64,000 nt of DNA from Pelomyxa schiedti (lineage: Eukaryota; Evosea; Pelobiontida; Pelomyxidae), in assembly GCA_020536535.1 (NCBI GenBank), contig JAHLWZ010000253.1, positions 1 to 64,000 of the forward strand. Direction: 5' to 3'. Positions 46,241 to 58,800 of the stretch are shown piece after piece. The notes under the pieces were generated by a model, which saw nothing but the letters and a program-made list of their open reading frames with translations, did no database searches and had not been told where the DNA came from. Every line of letters starts with the position of its first letter. Positions within the stretch are counted from its first letter, which is position 1. The position numbers and the translations under genes were made by a program.

Positions 46241-48596
46241 ATGGCATCGACAACAAACGGTCTCGTTCTTGCTCGCGACAAATTGGACGAAGCCCGGCGC
46301 ATCATGATGATCTCGCAGTCGGTGTGGCCGCCGATCGTCGCGTGGTTGCGGCGGAAGCGGCGCCCACTTCGGCGAGACCACGCGGTCTGGGTGCTCGGCG
46401 TGGCCGAGGCTCTGTTCCCCCTCGTCCCCGTCGCGTGCCGCGAGGTCCTCGCGGCGCCCATCCAGGTCGGCCTCGTGAGGACACTGTCCCAGCACGGGTC
46501 GCGGTACGCCCTGCTGATGAACGCGGCGATGGCCGGGGACGGAGACATGAGGTGCGTGAGGTGGGCCCTGCAGCACAAGGCGACGCGGAACATCGAGAAG
46601 GAGTGCCTGGCGGTGCTGTGGGGCCTGTGCGGCGCCGGCCGCCTCCCACTCGCCCAGGAGCTCACCGGTGGTGGTGGCGGCGGTGGCGGCGGCGATGGGG
46701 CGGAGGGAGCAGGAGAGAGTCCGGGTGGGTGGAGGGGAACTGGGCTGGTGTGGCCGCGCGATGGTGATTGCTGGGAGGAGTGCTGGGCGAGGGACAGGCC
46801 CGTCCACTTTGTCCGTTGGCGCGGAGCTGAGGTCCTGGATACGGGCGGATGCGAGATAACAAAGAAAAACGTTGCTCACCACTGTTGCTCGGCAGGGGAG
46901 TGCCGTCTCTATGCACTGAGAAATTCGGCGTTGTCAGTCGAAGATGAGGGCAATTCTCTACTGTCGGAGATTTGCCGTGGGGGCTCCCTTGATACAGCAA
47001 AGTGGGCAGTTTCAAGGTTTCAGATCAGAGACCAGTTTGAGTTTGCCACTCCTTTTTGTTGTGCACTTTCCGGAGGTCACCTTGAGCTCGCTCAGTGGCT
47101 GTGCACCACGCACTTTGACGTGATGTCGATGAAGGATCATTTGTGCTTTAACAGGCAATTCCCGATTTATCAACGCGCTGGAGAGAGTGGAAGCATGCCT
47201 CTGGTGAAATGGTTTGTTGGAGAATTCCATGTGGATAACCCAAAGGCCCTTCTCTTCGGTTTCATGTCAAGCAAGAAGAAGACACCAGTGAATGAATTTG
47301 TTGAAGGGATTGAGTGGCTTCAAGCCAAGTTCTCCTTGTCTTTGAAAGCGATTCAGCACTGTGCCTTTGATGCAATGCAGTATCAGCCGAATTTCTTTCG
47401 CAGGCTGTCTCTGTTGGAGCGGTACTTCATGGACACAATATTTGATGAGGAAAAACTGTCCCGCTTATTCTCCCCAGACATCGATGTGGGGTTAATGAAA
47501 TGGATGCTGGGGAAGGGGTTCAAGATTGCGCCGGAACACTTCCTCCAGGCATGTGGGAACAGGAAGGAGGACAGTGTCGGAGTTCTCATGTTGATGTCAC
47601 AAATGATCAGTCTTGCCGAAATTGACGTCGAGGAAGCTCTGATCAGTGCAGTTGCATCCAACAACCCTGGGATTGCAGAATGGATTGACACAAGGTTCCA
47701 GGTGATGAACAAAGTGAATGCAAATGCCATCAATACAAACGCTACATTCATGGCCCTGTTTGATCACATTAACGACCAGGCAAGGAAATACTGGCTTGAG
47801 GAATACAATTGCTTGGATGGAGTGCTGTGGTTCTTGCAACACCTAAGAACACAAAACATTGAGGAGTGTTCTGTGGCAGAAGTACTTGAGGTTGCGCTGC
47901 CCTTTGAAGGAGTTGCTTTGGCTCTGCTCAAGTGTTTTCGTCTCCCTTTTGACAATCACAAGTCCATATGGGAAAGATGCCTCGATCTCTTTGATGATTT
48001 AGCAGACACCAAGGAGCTTATCTCACTGGGGAACTTCACCCAAGAAGACATCACCAGCCATCTTTCAACTGTGAGTGACTCATCCAAAACTGTCAAGTGG
48101 TTGATCCAGGAGTTTCACTTATCTGAGGACCAAGTCAAATCACACAACAACGAATTGTTGCATTTCCTGATACTGTCCAGCAAAACCATGTGTGCAGAGT
48201 GGTTGATTCGCACATTCCACATCACACTGGATGAGGTGAGCCGCAACACTGAAATGCTTCCTTTTTGACTCAAACCACAACCAAAAACCGCAACAGGTTC
48301 TAAAGATTTGGGTGAATGCACCAAAGGAAGTAGAGTACTGTGACTACAGGAAGCTGTCAACGTGGAGAATGCTGCTGAGGGTGTTCCCAGAGACAACTCT
48401 GTCGATGGTCAAAGAGAGGCTCATGGACATTGCCCTGGCTTCACCCTGTCACATCGAGTTCACGATGAGGAAGTTGGGGTTGACATTCGATGACATCATA
48501 CAACGCTGCCGCATGCGTGGCTCCCCAGGCCGCCTTGGGTTGCCCATCCAAATGTGGCTTTATGAGCACTGGCCAACACCATCTCACTCAACTTGA
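46241..48596 (+). CDS. Ankyrin-like helical-repeat protein, 764 residues
   Basis: The model join(46241..48235, 48297..48596) is in frame throughout (665 plus 100 codons). It begins with a helical, Arg-rich segment. After a glycine run (46667-46693) come ankyrin-like units such as R-G-G-S-L-D-T-A-K-W-A-V, S-G-G-H-L-E-L-A-Q-W-L and G-S-M-P-L-V-K-W-F-V, each placing W-L/W-F near the end. The pattern is typical of the large divergent ankyrin families of amoebae. The first 500 bp are far richer in G and C than the rest. The last exon contains the 21-nt stretch 48415-48435 matched in antisense by the hairpin at 413-543. No specific function is known. A 61-nt intron separates the two exons. Confidence 0.87.
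48415..48435 (+). repeat. 21-nt stretch identical to the antisense of 513-533
   Basis: Lies in the codons for E-R-L-M-D-I-A within the ankyrin-like gene. It is an exact 21-base match to the minus strand of the hairpin's 3' arm, and a near match (one base missing) to the plus strand of the 5' arm at 423-442. Confidence 0.85.
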
Positions 48597-48988
48597 AATC
48601 CAATGCAAGTGTGCCGTGCTGTGTTGCAGTTTTGTTGGTTAAAAATCTACTTCCCAGTTGACTGAATAAAAAAAACCAGACTGGGCGATGACACGAAAAC
48701 GCGTTCCGGTCTGTTTGTGGATCGTCGGGGATGAGAGGAGATTGGAGCGGGGGAGAGGGAGGACGGGTTGGTCGAGGCGTACTCCCAGCTTCGCACCTTC
48801 AGTACCTTGCTCCATTGCCGTATCACCTTCCCCAGAAATTTCGTTTGACACGCAAAAAAAAAAAAACTTTTTTTCTGTGTGATTTTTTCCCAGTCCACAT
48901 AGTGAGGTGGGGGTGACACCAAATAGACCCTTACCTGACTTTCCCCATACAACAAGCTGCTTGTGCATTCAACTCCTTTGCGAGGAGA
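48597..48988. other. Intergenic region with A and T runs
   Basis: 392 bp between two plus-strand genes. It holds an A run at about 48856-48867 followed by a T run. Likely the polyadenylation region of the ankyrin-like gene and the promoter of the next gene. No exon was recognised. Confidence 0.45.
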
Positions 48989-50257
48989 ATGGCTGTCTTT
49001 GTCCTCAATCCAATTTTTCAGCGAAGGCTCCTTGCAGCCACCAAGTTGTGCATCGACATGGCGTTGAGTGTAACCACGAGCGGGTCGGTGATGCGCATCA
49101 CGCTGTCTCGTCCCACAGCACACAACGTGCTCGACTTGGACGTTGTCACCTCGCTGGCCGCGGTGTTGCTTCCCCTGCAGGCCACAGGCAACCTGCCACC
49201 AAAATACAATGGCAACAAGCCAAGTGCCAGGCACAAACAGCAGCAACAACAACAACAACACGCCGAGTCCATACGCGCTGTTGTACTCGCCTCTCTGGGT
49301 CCGTCTTTCTGCGCAGGGGCGGACCTGCGTGCATTCGCACTGGGAGCACCATATAAACCCACCAGCGGGAACGAGGAAGGGTGCCGCGGGGGCACGGGCA
49401 GATGCACCAGTGCCAATGGTGGTAGCAAGAGCAAGATCAAGAGCAGCAGCAGCAGCAGCAGCTACGCAGGGGAGTTTGCGGCGGGCCTGTTTGGGGCACT
49501 GAGGGCGATAAGGGGGTGCAGGGTGCCTGTGATTGCGAGGGTGGACGGCAGGGCACTCGGGGGAGGGGCTGGAATCGTGGCCGCGTGTGATGTGGCAATG
49601 GTTACGAGGAGGTCATCCTTTGGATTCCCTGAGGTATGTTGTATCCCAATACTCCCAACTGTAACTGTGCCTGCACTTGCATGTGTGGTTTTGGCTAGCT
49701 TCTACCTATACATAGAAGCTAAGCAAATTTCTTATTATATTTATGTTCTATTACGACATACAGGCCGTAATGCACTCACTGCCTGAATTGGTTTGTGGGA
49801 AAAATAGATCTTCTCAGGACTTGTGCCAGCGGTTGTTTCACCATATGTAATGAGGAGGACTGGCCCAAAGTGGTGCTCATCAGCTTTTCTGCTTGGAAAA
49901 ACCTTTTCTTCTGAGGAAGCCCTTGCAGCAGGACTGGTGGATAATGTATGGCCAAGTACTGATGAGTTGGACTCGGCAGTAAACAAAGCTTGCCATGAAA
50001 TTTGCATAGCATCCCCAACTGCTGTTGCAGAAGCAAAGGTTTCACCAATTTCCTGGTCCATTTATCTTTTTAAAACAGTGCAACAGAAGATTATCTCCTA
50101 TGTTGAAGGGGAAGATGACAAACTGGATGCCGTGCAGAAGCACCTCTGTGTATCCCTGGAGACTGCAGTCAACTCACATGACGGCCAAGAAGGAATCACA
50201 GCTTTTCTCAATAAACAAAAGCCTGCGTGGAAGCAACACAACACCCACAATTCTTGA
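48989..50257 (+). CDS. Enoyl-CoA hydratase/isomerase family protein (methylglutaconyl-CoA hydratase-like)
   Basis: Crotonase-fold enzyme acting on a CoA thioester. Seen: I-T-L-S-R-P-T-A-H-N; oxyanion-hole block S-F-C-A-G-A-D-L; second oxyanion block R-A-L-G-G-G-A-G-I-V-A-A-C-D; F-G-F-P-E; then G-L-V-P-A-V-V-S-P-Y-V, which fits LiuC/AtuE-type hydratases of leucine and isoprenoid breakdown; and N-S-H-D-G-Q-E-G-I-x-A-F. The Glu usual in the second block of mitochondrial hydratases is Gly here, as in the LiuC group; the F-P-E Glu is kept. Two surface insertions are unusual: a Q run (49239-49259) and a G/S-rich loop (49370-49465). Exon 1 ends 49633; the 175-nt intron ends 49808; a 48-nt in-frame intron probably follows K at about 50038. 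The start may be 48989 or the ATG at 49058, which removes a 23-residue leader. Confidence 0.85.
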
Positions 50258-50389
50258 GAAACCAACAAAGACCAAAATCCACAGCACTTAGTCCAGCCAC
50301 AACAACGGCCCGGTTTTTTTTTTTCCCCGTACGACAAGTGCTCATCATCACCATCTCGTATCTGCTATCGTAAATTAATTGCGCTGTGC

Positions 50390-52890
50390 ATGATGGTTGA
50401 ACCCACAACGGCGGCCGCCGAACAACGTCACCTCCACGCGCCAACTGACATCGATGTCGACGACGTTGGTGACTTAAATGTTGATAATTCTCGAGGTTTA
50501 CATGTGCTCTTTTTTTTTTTTCATTTCTTTATGTATTGTAGAGGAGGCAGAGGAACTTGAGCTTGTTGATATTGCTAAGGCGCACACGTGGTGCGTTTTT
50601 TTTTTTTTTTTTTCCCCAGTGAGATATATACTTTGCAAAAAAGGGCTGAAATGGTTCTGCAGTTGATCTCCACTAAGCAGAAGGAACTCTTGGATGCAAA
50701 AACGAGAGTGCATAGGCATATTCTTTTTCCTTTAGATAAGCTTAGCCAAAAATTAACAATCAAAACAGTGACCCTTGGGTTGTACAACAGCCGAAGGAGG
50801 ATGAAAGATATTCCCAACTCCGTGCTTTGATTTCAAAACTAACTGTATTCGCGAAAAAGTCAAATGTATGGGGCTAGGTTGAGTTTTCTTACCGCATCGC
50901 CTTCACCCAATAACCCTACCTGAAGACAACTCATCCTACTGAGAGCAATCACAATGGCACTGTGCCACACAAACCCATCCCTCATTTATTAGAACAAATA
51001 CAACATGGGGTATCATTCACATATTGTTTCCTACTTTACTTTTACCAACTTTTTCAGGCTATTCCCACCCACAAAATGCGTAACGAACTTTGTTTATCGC
51101 TTTATAAGAATATATCTACAAAACGATGCTACAGTGCAGTACACTGTGGTAGTATTATTGAACTCAAATTTTTATATGTGAATCAGCGGTATTTTTCCAA
51201 TGGTTTCTGCAATGTTTGACACAACAAGGCTTTACCTTGCAGGGTGTGGAACTGTACACGCTGGTATCCCACATGCAGACACTCCAACCGAGGCATTTTT
51301 GATTGACTTGCAAAAAGGTACACAATCACATTTTCACCACTATTTTCTGGGAGGCTCAACCAGCTGAGGAAATGGTTCCTAACAATACCAAGGTACTATC
51401 CGTGCTCTGCCACATGGACGTAGCACTGTTGCTGAAATAAGTATCAATTGCGATTCTTCCCTTATTTCAACTGCAGGGAATGATGGAACTATCAAAGTCA
51501 CATACAGCATTGAAAAAATCTTCTAATATTCTTCAAAAGGTGTGGTCAACAGTTTCCAGCACGTTGATGCCAACAGTGCTCGGAAAAGAAGCCCCCGGCT
51601 CGTCAGTGTTTTCCAAGCATTCTGGTCCTGTCTCCCGTATACTTTCACACCACACACACCAGCAGGTCTTGGTTTCTGCTGGGCTCCAGGATAATAAGTT
51701 TGTAGTTATTCTTCATACGTCTATGACACAAACACAGAGTAGCTCTTTGGGACATTTTTCATGGAGATTCTAAAGCTGTATATGATATAAAAACCTTGTA
51801 AGAGCTCTCATTGTTGTTGTTTCCTACTCCTAACAATGACAGTATATATGAAATGGGCTTTGGGTGTGATTCATTTTCCGAACACATGGTGGTTGCACAT
51901 GACACCTCAGTGCGTTTCACTCACCTTCAACTGCTGAATTAATATATAAAAAGAGCCATAACCCTAGCGCCAACGTGAAGATTTTGTGGACAGATGAAGA
52001 AGAAGCTGTGCGCGACAAGCGTACCACAACATGTGTAGGAATGTCAAAGACTTCTCCATCGTTTTTTCTTGGAGGAACCGATCAGAAAGCAATTATGTAC
52101 GACTTCAGATCTCTAAATAAATCAGCTGTCACGTTGTACGTTCCACATTCTGAGATCACTGCCGTTTCCTACAGGTCTAAAAGGAATTACTGCACCACCA
52201 ATTAACAGCACCAAAGCCCGTGTGAGAAGTACGTTGCAATATCAGGGGAGATGTACAACGTTGTTTCCATCTATGATGTAAGATTTCCCGCAAGGCCTGC
52301 TGCTCAAGCCGCCCATCAATGTATTAGGTTTCCACTTGTTTCTCATGTACACATACTTTGCAGTGTCACCAATGGATATACACCATCAATTCCGACGGTC
52401 TGCTCCCGATTCTCTTCCTCAAGGTGCAGCTCAACCCGTTTGGTCCCGAGCGGGACTTCTTTTCACTGGAGGAGAAGACTGCAAAGTACTTGGCACCTAT
52501 TTTTCTCTCTCCCTCACTTCCATAAGGTTTGCATATGGGATATTAGGCGAAGTCAGTTTCCCATCAACACTCTGGTTACCCACAAGGACGCAGTAACCGG
52601 GTTGGCCATAACAGACGATAACTGGAATATTCCGCCAGTTATTGCCTCTGGAGATGACATGTCCGGTCTGTGGGTTCATTCGGGAAATGGCAGTGGTAAC
52701 TTCTTTATCCTTTTTCTTTTCCCACTCCTTACTCCTTTATGTGTAGCTATTGCCCCTGGTGAAGACATGCCCCCTGTGCCCAGTCAAATGCCAAATGGTT
52801 TGTCTCATCCACCAATACCCGACTTATTATGGAACAGATCCGGACACAGAAACAGCAACTTCCTCTGATACTGACACTGAAGCGGAATAA
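50390..52890 (+). CDS. WD40-repeat protein
   Basis: Beta-propeller scaffold protein. Two adjacent ATGs (50390, 50393) start an acidic segment (D-I-D-V-D-D-V-G-D-L). Introns with T runs lead to a Glu-rich stretch and a short coiled coil (E-M-V-L-Q-L-I-S-T-K-Q-K-E-L). From about 51060 the exons carry WD-type blades: A-G-N-D-G-T-I-K-V (51477), G-C-G-T-V-H, F-L-G-G-T-D-Q-K-A-I-M-Y-D-F-R (52070), L-F-T-G-G-E-D-C-K-V (52460), and V-C-I-W-D-I-R-R-S followed by H-K-D-A-V-T-G-L-A (52530-52610). It ends in an acidic T/S/D/E tail. Exact exon borders in 50830-51480 and 51770-51960 are unclear. No orthologue can be named. Confidence 0.78.
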
Positions 52891-52977
52891 ATGAATGTTT
52901 TTCTTAGGAAATAATATAAAAAATTTTGCATTTTTGGGTTATAACTCTGCTAGTAGCATAATATCAGTCTGGTGTAA

Positions 52978-55522
52978 TCAAGAGGTTGGAAGAATTAGTT
53001 CTGTGCACTGATTGAGGAGTTTGGCTGTGCGGGAGTAAGTCTCACAGTGCTGCTTTAATCCACACTTGCAACTGTTGCACCTTGTACCAGTGGAGGGTTG
53101 GCAGGCGAACCACTCAAACTGAGAACGGTAGGCGGGGAGATATGCATCAAACATGACAGGACCTGACTTGTTGTGTCCAAATAGTAGTGATTGACCATTG
53201 GCGAGGTTGATATGAACCTTGTCGTAAATTAGTTTACTTCATAAAAGAAGGCATAGTCCAACCTGCTGGACATATGTAGGATTGCCTCTGGTGTATTCAA
53301 TACGCACCGGGATGGTGAGGGAAGCGCGATCCTTGTAGTGCACATCAACAAGAAGCTGCAAGTCAATCCCATTGTTTCGCTTACTGATTCGATTGACAGA
53401 TATCTGGATACAGTTACACTGGCAGAGTTATAATTTCACTACTGTAACGGGTATTGTATCAAAAAGCCAAGAAGCCATGTCCAAGTCATGTACGAGGGAT
53501 AAATTCAGCATGTCTTTTTTGTGTTAGCACTGTATTTCACGGTAATGGGTTACCTGTATATTGAGAAACACTCAGCGGGGGCTCCCGTGGAGGACAACTG
53601 TCCTTGCTTTCGATCTTCAAAGAAAATGGACCCGATACTTGCACTTGCTCAAGGTAAGCATTCAAACTCGCCTTCGCTTTGAGGAAGTTTTCATCAAACC
53701 TGCATTATTAAGACAGACTTTACAACAGCCCAGAACTGTACCGTCGATGAAATCCGAGAGCAAGAAGTACATTGTTCTCTTCAGCAACACTGCAGAGGTG
53801 TTCCAGAGATAGCAAAGGTTTTTCACATAACACCTGAAGAACATCTGAGTGAAAATAAATAAGTCTTTGGAGTGTGAGAAACCTTCTTCTTTGCTTGGAG
53901 GCAACGTTCAACAATTGGCGGTGCTTGGCGATATGGAACACAAACATAAACTGAGTCCAGTAAAGGATTGGCTAGCATGCTCCCAATAGTATCCAAATTC
54001 TTGGTATTGATAATTGCTAGAGTACGAATATGCTCTGAAACGTATGGCATCACAGTCTGCTGTATGTACTTTCCAAACTCACCTGAAGTTTATTTGTAAT
54101 AAAGATACATTCACGTAATTCCTGGAAGACAAACCAAATCCAATTTGCATCATTGCCATTGGGAGTTTAACCACAGGCGTCACTTGTAGGAGCATGGAAT
54201 TTCTCAATTCTGGTGGGATAACAAGGGGTTTTCGAAGGAGAGCTGATTTTTCTGCCATTTCTATAAGAATTGCAGTTGCCCTGAAAACCCTTAAGATTGC
54301 TTGAGAGGAAAAAGGACCTACAAACAATGTTCTGATGAGCAGAGATTATCTGGGTGCTCCCCTTTGAGTATTTTGTGGAAGAACTCAATCTCCGCTGAGT
54401 ATGCTTGGTCATACCTGCATTACAATTACCTTTACAAAACTAGTTTCTTAGGTGTGCCTTTCAAAGACATTGTGACCAGGGATGTTGAGGCTATTAAGTT
54501 TTGTTCCATCGTTTAATAAAGCTTTTGCAGATTGCTGATATGGTCCAAATCTATCAGCCTTAATAATATTAGTTAATAAGAGACATATCCAAATGCATGA
54601 AACCTCAATTTTGACCAGCCTGTTTTCTGAGTAGGAGAGAACACAAGAAACCTTGTCCCAGATCCCAACACCCATAGAGTCGATTGGAGTTGCTTCCACT
54701 GCAAGGGGTAACTCGCCCATAAACAAGCACGCAGCATTCAAATCGTGACACACAAAATCCTGAAATATTGAGCCAAGCGTTTTGAGAAAAGCTACGGCCT
54801 CAGGTGTTGGAGTGAAATAATCTCTGATAGTGCATGAGGAGAAAGTTTTGCTAGTAAGAAGGATTGTTTACTTGTTTATAAGTTCTAGTTCTTTGATTTT
54901 GTTTCCAGAATTCTTGAACAACTGCACAAAGGCAGGGTCAAACCGCCTTGTCCAACCACAGTAAAGAGAAACTCCCTTCGAGTCACACATCTATAATGAA
55001 TAAGCACTCTCCAGGGGAGGGAAAAAAACCCAGTATTACCTTGTAAGCCGAGGAGACTTGGGACGTGTCAAAAGCAATTGGCTTCTCACAAAAAATGTTG
55101 CCAGTTTTCTCAGAAGCGGCGCCAATGCATGAGGGGTGTGATGCCGTAGAAGACGCAATCCACACTCCGTCGTACAGAGATGTAGGAACCTGTGAGAAAT
55201 CCTCGTACAGATGTATAGCATCTCCAGAAGCAGAAGAAGATCCAATCGCGCTTTCTTCTGACACTCCGGCATCGCGATCGCCGAGCGGGTGCTTGTGTAT
55301 GGAGGGCTCCGACCACAACGGCGAAGATTTGTTTGGCTCGACAACGGCGGTGCAAGGAACTCCCAATTTCGAGAACAATCTCAGCCTGTTCATTCCCAGC
55401 CTGCCAGCCCCAACCAAACAAACGCGGCCCAGTTTGTCATTGTCGCGCGGAGATTCGCCGTAGATCTGGTGGTGATGGTGCCCGGTGTTGCTACAGGTAC
55501 TTTGCAGCTCACTGTCGATCAT
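52978..55522 (-). CDS. Tandem double Gfo/Idh/MocA-family oxidoreductase
   Basis: NAD(P)-dependent sugar or inositol dehydrogenase family. First unit (55522-54250): Rossmann G-R-V-C-L-V-G-A-G-R-L-G, then F-C-E-K-P-I-A, then G-W-T-R-R-F-D-P-A-F, D-F-V-C-H-D-L-N-A-A, and the end L-R-V-F-R-A-T-A-I-L. The same open exon runs on into a second unit. Removing a 51-nt intron near 54140-54090 makes a second Rossmann motif I-G-F-G-E-F-G-K. Then come S-V-Y-V-C-V-P, V-L-C-E-K-P-L, G-F-H-R-R-Y joined to F-D-E-N-F, the S-L-V-H-D-L-D-M-A histidine/aspartate motif and a Cys-containing tail ending L-I-L-P-T-S. Both units keep the E-K-P lysine and the H-D-L motif. ATG 55522 is the first in frame. Two fused copies in one chain are unusual for this family. 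The substrate is unknown. Confidence 0.86.
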
Positions 55523-55849
55523 TGACGTAGACAAAGTAGTAAACCCCACACGGCCCTCTTGGATATTGAACAAATGTGTAGTGTGTATTGGTCACCAAGG
55601 AAATGCAAACACGCAGGGGAATGATGTCATGGGCGACACCCTGTACTCGTAAACACTCATCACCACCTTTCGGGAGCGAAAAGGCAAATTGTCAGGATGG
55701 GAGTCTCCCATCCAAGGCCCTCGTTCACCCTCCTCCTCTCTAGGTAACCGAGGAGGCACCACCTGGACCCCAGAGGGGGACTCTTGATCCACTGCTAACG
55801 GGGTTGTGTGTGCCTTTTTTTCCAATTAGAAATATAGAACAGCTAGGCG
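55523..55849. other. Divergent intergenic region with a 19-bp palindrome
   Basis: 327 bp between outward-facing genes. It contains a perfect inverted repeat (arms 55695-55703 and 55705-55713 around one T). A minus-strand open stretch (55592-55825) lacks a clear role; it could be an upstream exon of the oxidoreductase, but the frame does not join at the obvious 40-nt intron. Confidence 0.5.
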
Positions 55850-58800
55850 ATGCTAACACACAGCACACAGACGCGTACATCTTCGTCGTCACGGGTGCAA
55901 CTCCGCGAGGCGCCAAACGCCGAGGCCAGCAGCACCGTGCCGGGCGCGCCCGCGAGTGGGGGCCGCTCCGGGGACGCCGCTGCAGCCACCAAGAAGGAGC
56001 AGGAGGGGGGCACGTGCAGCGAAGGGGAAGGAGAGGGAGAGGGGGAGGGGGAAGGCGAGGGCAGGAGGACACGGCCGGAAGGGGCAGGGGCAGGGGCAGG
56101 GGACGGAGAGCAGGAACAGGGAGGAGCAGAGGGGGGCGGGCCGGGGGTTAATGCACGCGGCCTTGATGGAGATGGCACCCGGTTGGTGGCGAATGCAACC
56201 TATGCGCGCGGTCCTGCTGCTACTTGTGGTGACAATATGGCAAGGTTCCCTGGAGGAGGAGGAAAAGGTGTTACTTGTTTGGCATGCACAAAGCGGGTGG
56301 CTGTTGTAACATGCACTTCCTGTGGCGAGGTTTGCCTTGGTTTTTTTTTTTTTTTTCTTTTTCTTTTTTTTTTTCCCCCCCCCAATCTTAGTACATGTTT
56401 CACTTGGTTCTAGCTTTGTGATAAGGACTCTCAACGGATTCACCGTGTTAAGAGTTGTAGGGATCACATTGTGAACATAATTTCCACTAGAGAGGACTCA
56501 CATCTGCAAAATTCAAACCCTAAGTGTTCCTATTGCAAACAACTTCCAACAGAGACTTGTATAACCCTAAATGTACTTCTAGCAATTTCTGTGTTTAATT
56601 TAACTGGCCCAGTGTGGCCATAGGTTGTGCAATGCTTGCCTTAAGGTTATTGGAGCTTTTTTTGTTCTCTCTGGGAAAGTCATGCCTGATGGGGAGCGGT
56701 CATCATCCGATTTAGGAGATAATATTGTCACTTGCGGTTGGTGCAAAAAAGACAGCCACATTCCATCAAATTCCACCAGTGCCACTCTGTTGCATGCTCT
56801 ACCCAGGAAAGCGGGAGTTGATAACAACATGTCGGGCCAATGTCTGCCTCCTGGACATGTGTGCACAGTATCTCTTCAAATTCCTTTCACAAGTCGTTAA
56901 GGCCACATTATGTGATAAGTGCAAAGGAGCTCAAAGTAATAATACATCGCTGAATGGTTGTGTTTCATGTGGTCTTTTGCTATGCAACTGTTGCTGGGGC
57001 TTAGTGCACTCCCAGGGAAACATTGACCACACCAAAGAGTCACCAAGCATGGTTGGTGGTATGAAGTACCAATTGATTTAAAATAACTTACATTCTTAAC
57101 CAGGCATTTGCAACCAACACTTTTTGCGTTCCACTCAATACTGTGAATCTGATGGACAATTTTTGTGTGCCCTGTGCCTTCGTGAGCACAAAGTAGCAGA
57201 AAATTATATTGTCACTCCATTTCTCACTTTTCACCCATAGGGGCACAAGATGCTGTCAACACGCGAAAAAGTACTGAATAGTATGAAGGGACTCAACACT
57301 GTAAATCAAAGAGCACTGGCGATTTCACAGTTGCTATCTGAGTCTGTTGTGGAAAGGCAGAGATGTATCACCCAAATTGAGGAGGTACTTATAACTCAAC
57401 CTCGTATTCTTCTAAATTTATTCCCACAGACACACTCAGCACTGGTGGAAGATACCAACAAGTTTTTTGATTCGTTTGTGGCAAATCTGCAAGCACGTCT
57501 TACATCTTTGAAGAACTTACATAGTACCGCATTGTCGACATCAGGTTAGTACTAATAATAACTCTTTTTGTTCCATCTGATTGGGCTCTTAGTCTCTACA
57601 CTTTCAGCACAGATACGGGTGGCAAGCGAACTGAAAGCCGTGGTAGACCAAATATCAACACGAGTGAGCAAGGTCTTATCATCTGTCTGTGCCGAAAAGC
57701 TTATTTTGGCTGCAGAAGAATTTAATTTGCTACTGGTTTTACTTTGCCTCAAGAAGCAAAATTTAATCTCTTACAGGTGTTTGAACAATTTCTCGCAGAA
57801 CCAGGAGTCATCAAACCAAGTATTACCGCAAAGGAACTTCCTTCCTTCTCAGACCATCAGACACGACTTTGGGATGCTCTGGAAATTCTTGGAACAGGTT
57901 CCACATACATTATTACTCCTCCAAAGCTCATTTTGTCAGATAATCAGGACTCTTCGGTAATGGAAAATAATGAACATATTGGTGACTCGACCTTTCCTTT
58001 ATTATGTTACTGAGCTTCTTAAAGGTCTCAAGCGAGTTGGTACTCCCCTAAAGCAATGTCTCTCTCCATTATCGAAACACACACGATTATCAGTATGCGA
58101 TTAGATTCCCTGAAAACTCATCCTGTTAGATTAACTCAAATTGCGTTTTATTACAGAAAAGTGACACTGTGGGGGCTACTGAGAAGCCAGTTCAATCACT
58201 TACACATCCTACGCCAGCACGCAACACACCAGAAGGCGCACAGCCCCACCAACCCCACCCACACTTTCCCCAAACAATTGTGAGTGAAAGACTACGGCAG
58301 CATGTAATGAACACATTACTGTGAGCATTGTGCACTTCAGTGGTATTTTACTAACAGCACCTGCGCAGGCAGCAACCATGCACCGAAAATGAGATCTCAG
58401 AAACGGTAAGAAGAATCGAAATGCATGCGGCAACTGCAAGCAATACCGATGTTGTAAGTTAACCAACTCTCGCTTAATAAGTACTGATTGGTTGGCCAAC
58501 ATTAGTTGGGATATCATGAATGCCTTGTAAATCTGCTCACAAAAGCTCTCCTAAAGCCCCCGCTCTCTCAGTACTCATCATACTTTCAACAACAAATCAA
58601 AAAACTGGAATATGATTTTCTCCAACTGTCTGGCACAAACACTGTGACAACTCAAGGTTCTTTTTAATGTTTTGTACTTGCCCCGCTCAACTTCTCCAGA
58701 GGCAATGCCTATCCAATGCATGTCTCCAATATCGTGTATTAGTTCAGTGTCATTTCATAATCTGTTGCAATCAAGTTAGTGAATGAGCTTCATCAATATT

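Noticed and set aside
46217-46882. Long minus-strand open frame (221 codons) opposite the ankyrin-like gene
   Set aside because: It mirrors the G+C-rich first part of a well-supported plus-strand gene and has no recognisable motif.
55680-55730. Minus-strand stretch resembling the 3' domain of 5S rRNA
   Set aside because: Only about 13 bases match; the conserved internal control region and the pairing of the ends are absent.
55889-56467. Minus-strand Pro/Ser-rich frame
   Set aside because: Antisense of the Gly/Glu-rich first exon and a homopolymer intron of the B-box/RCC1 gene.
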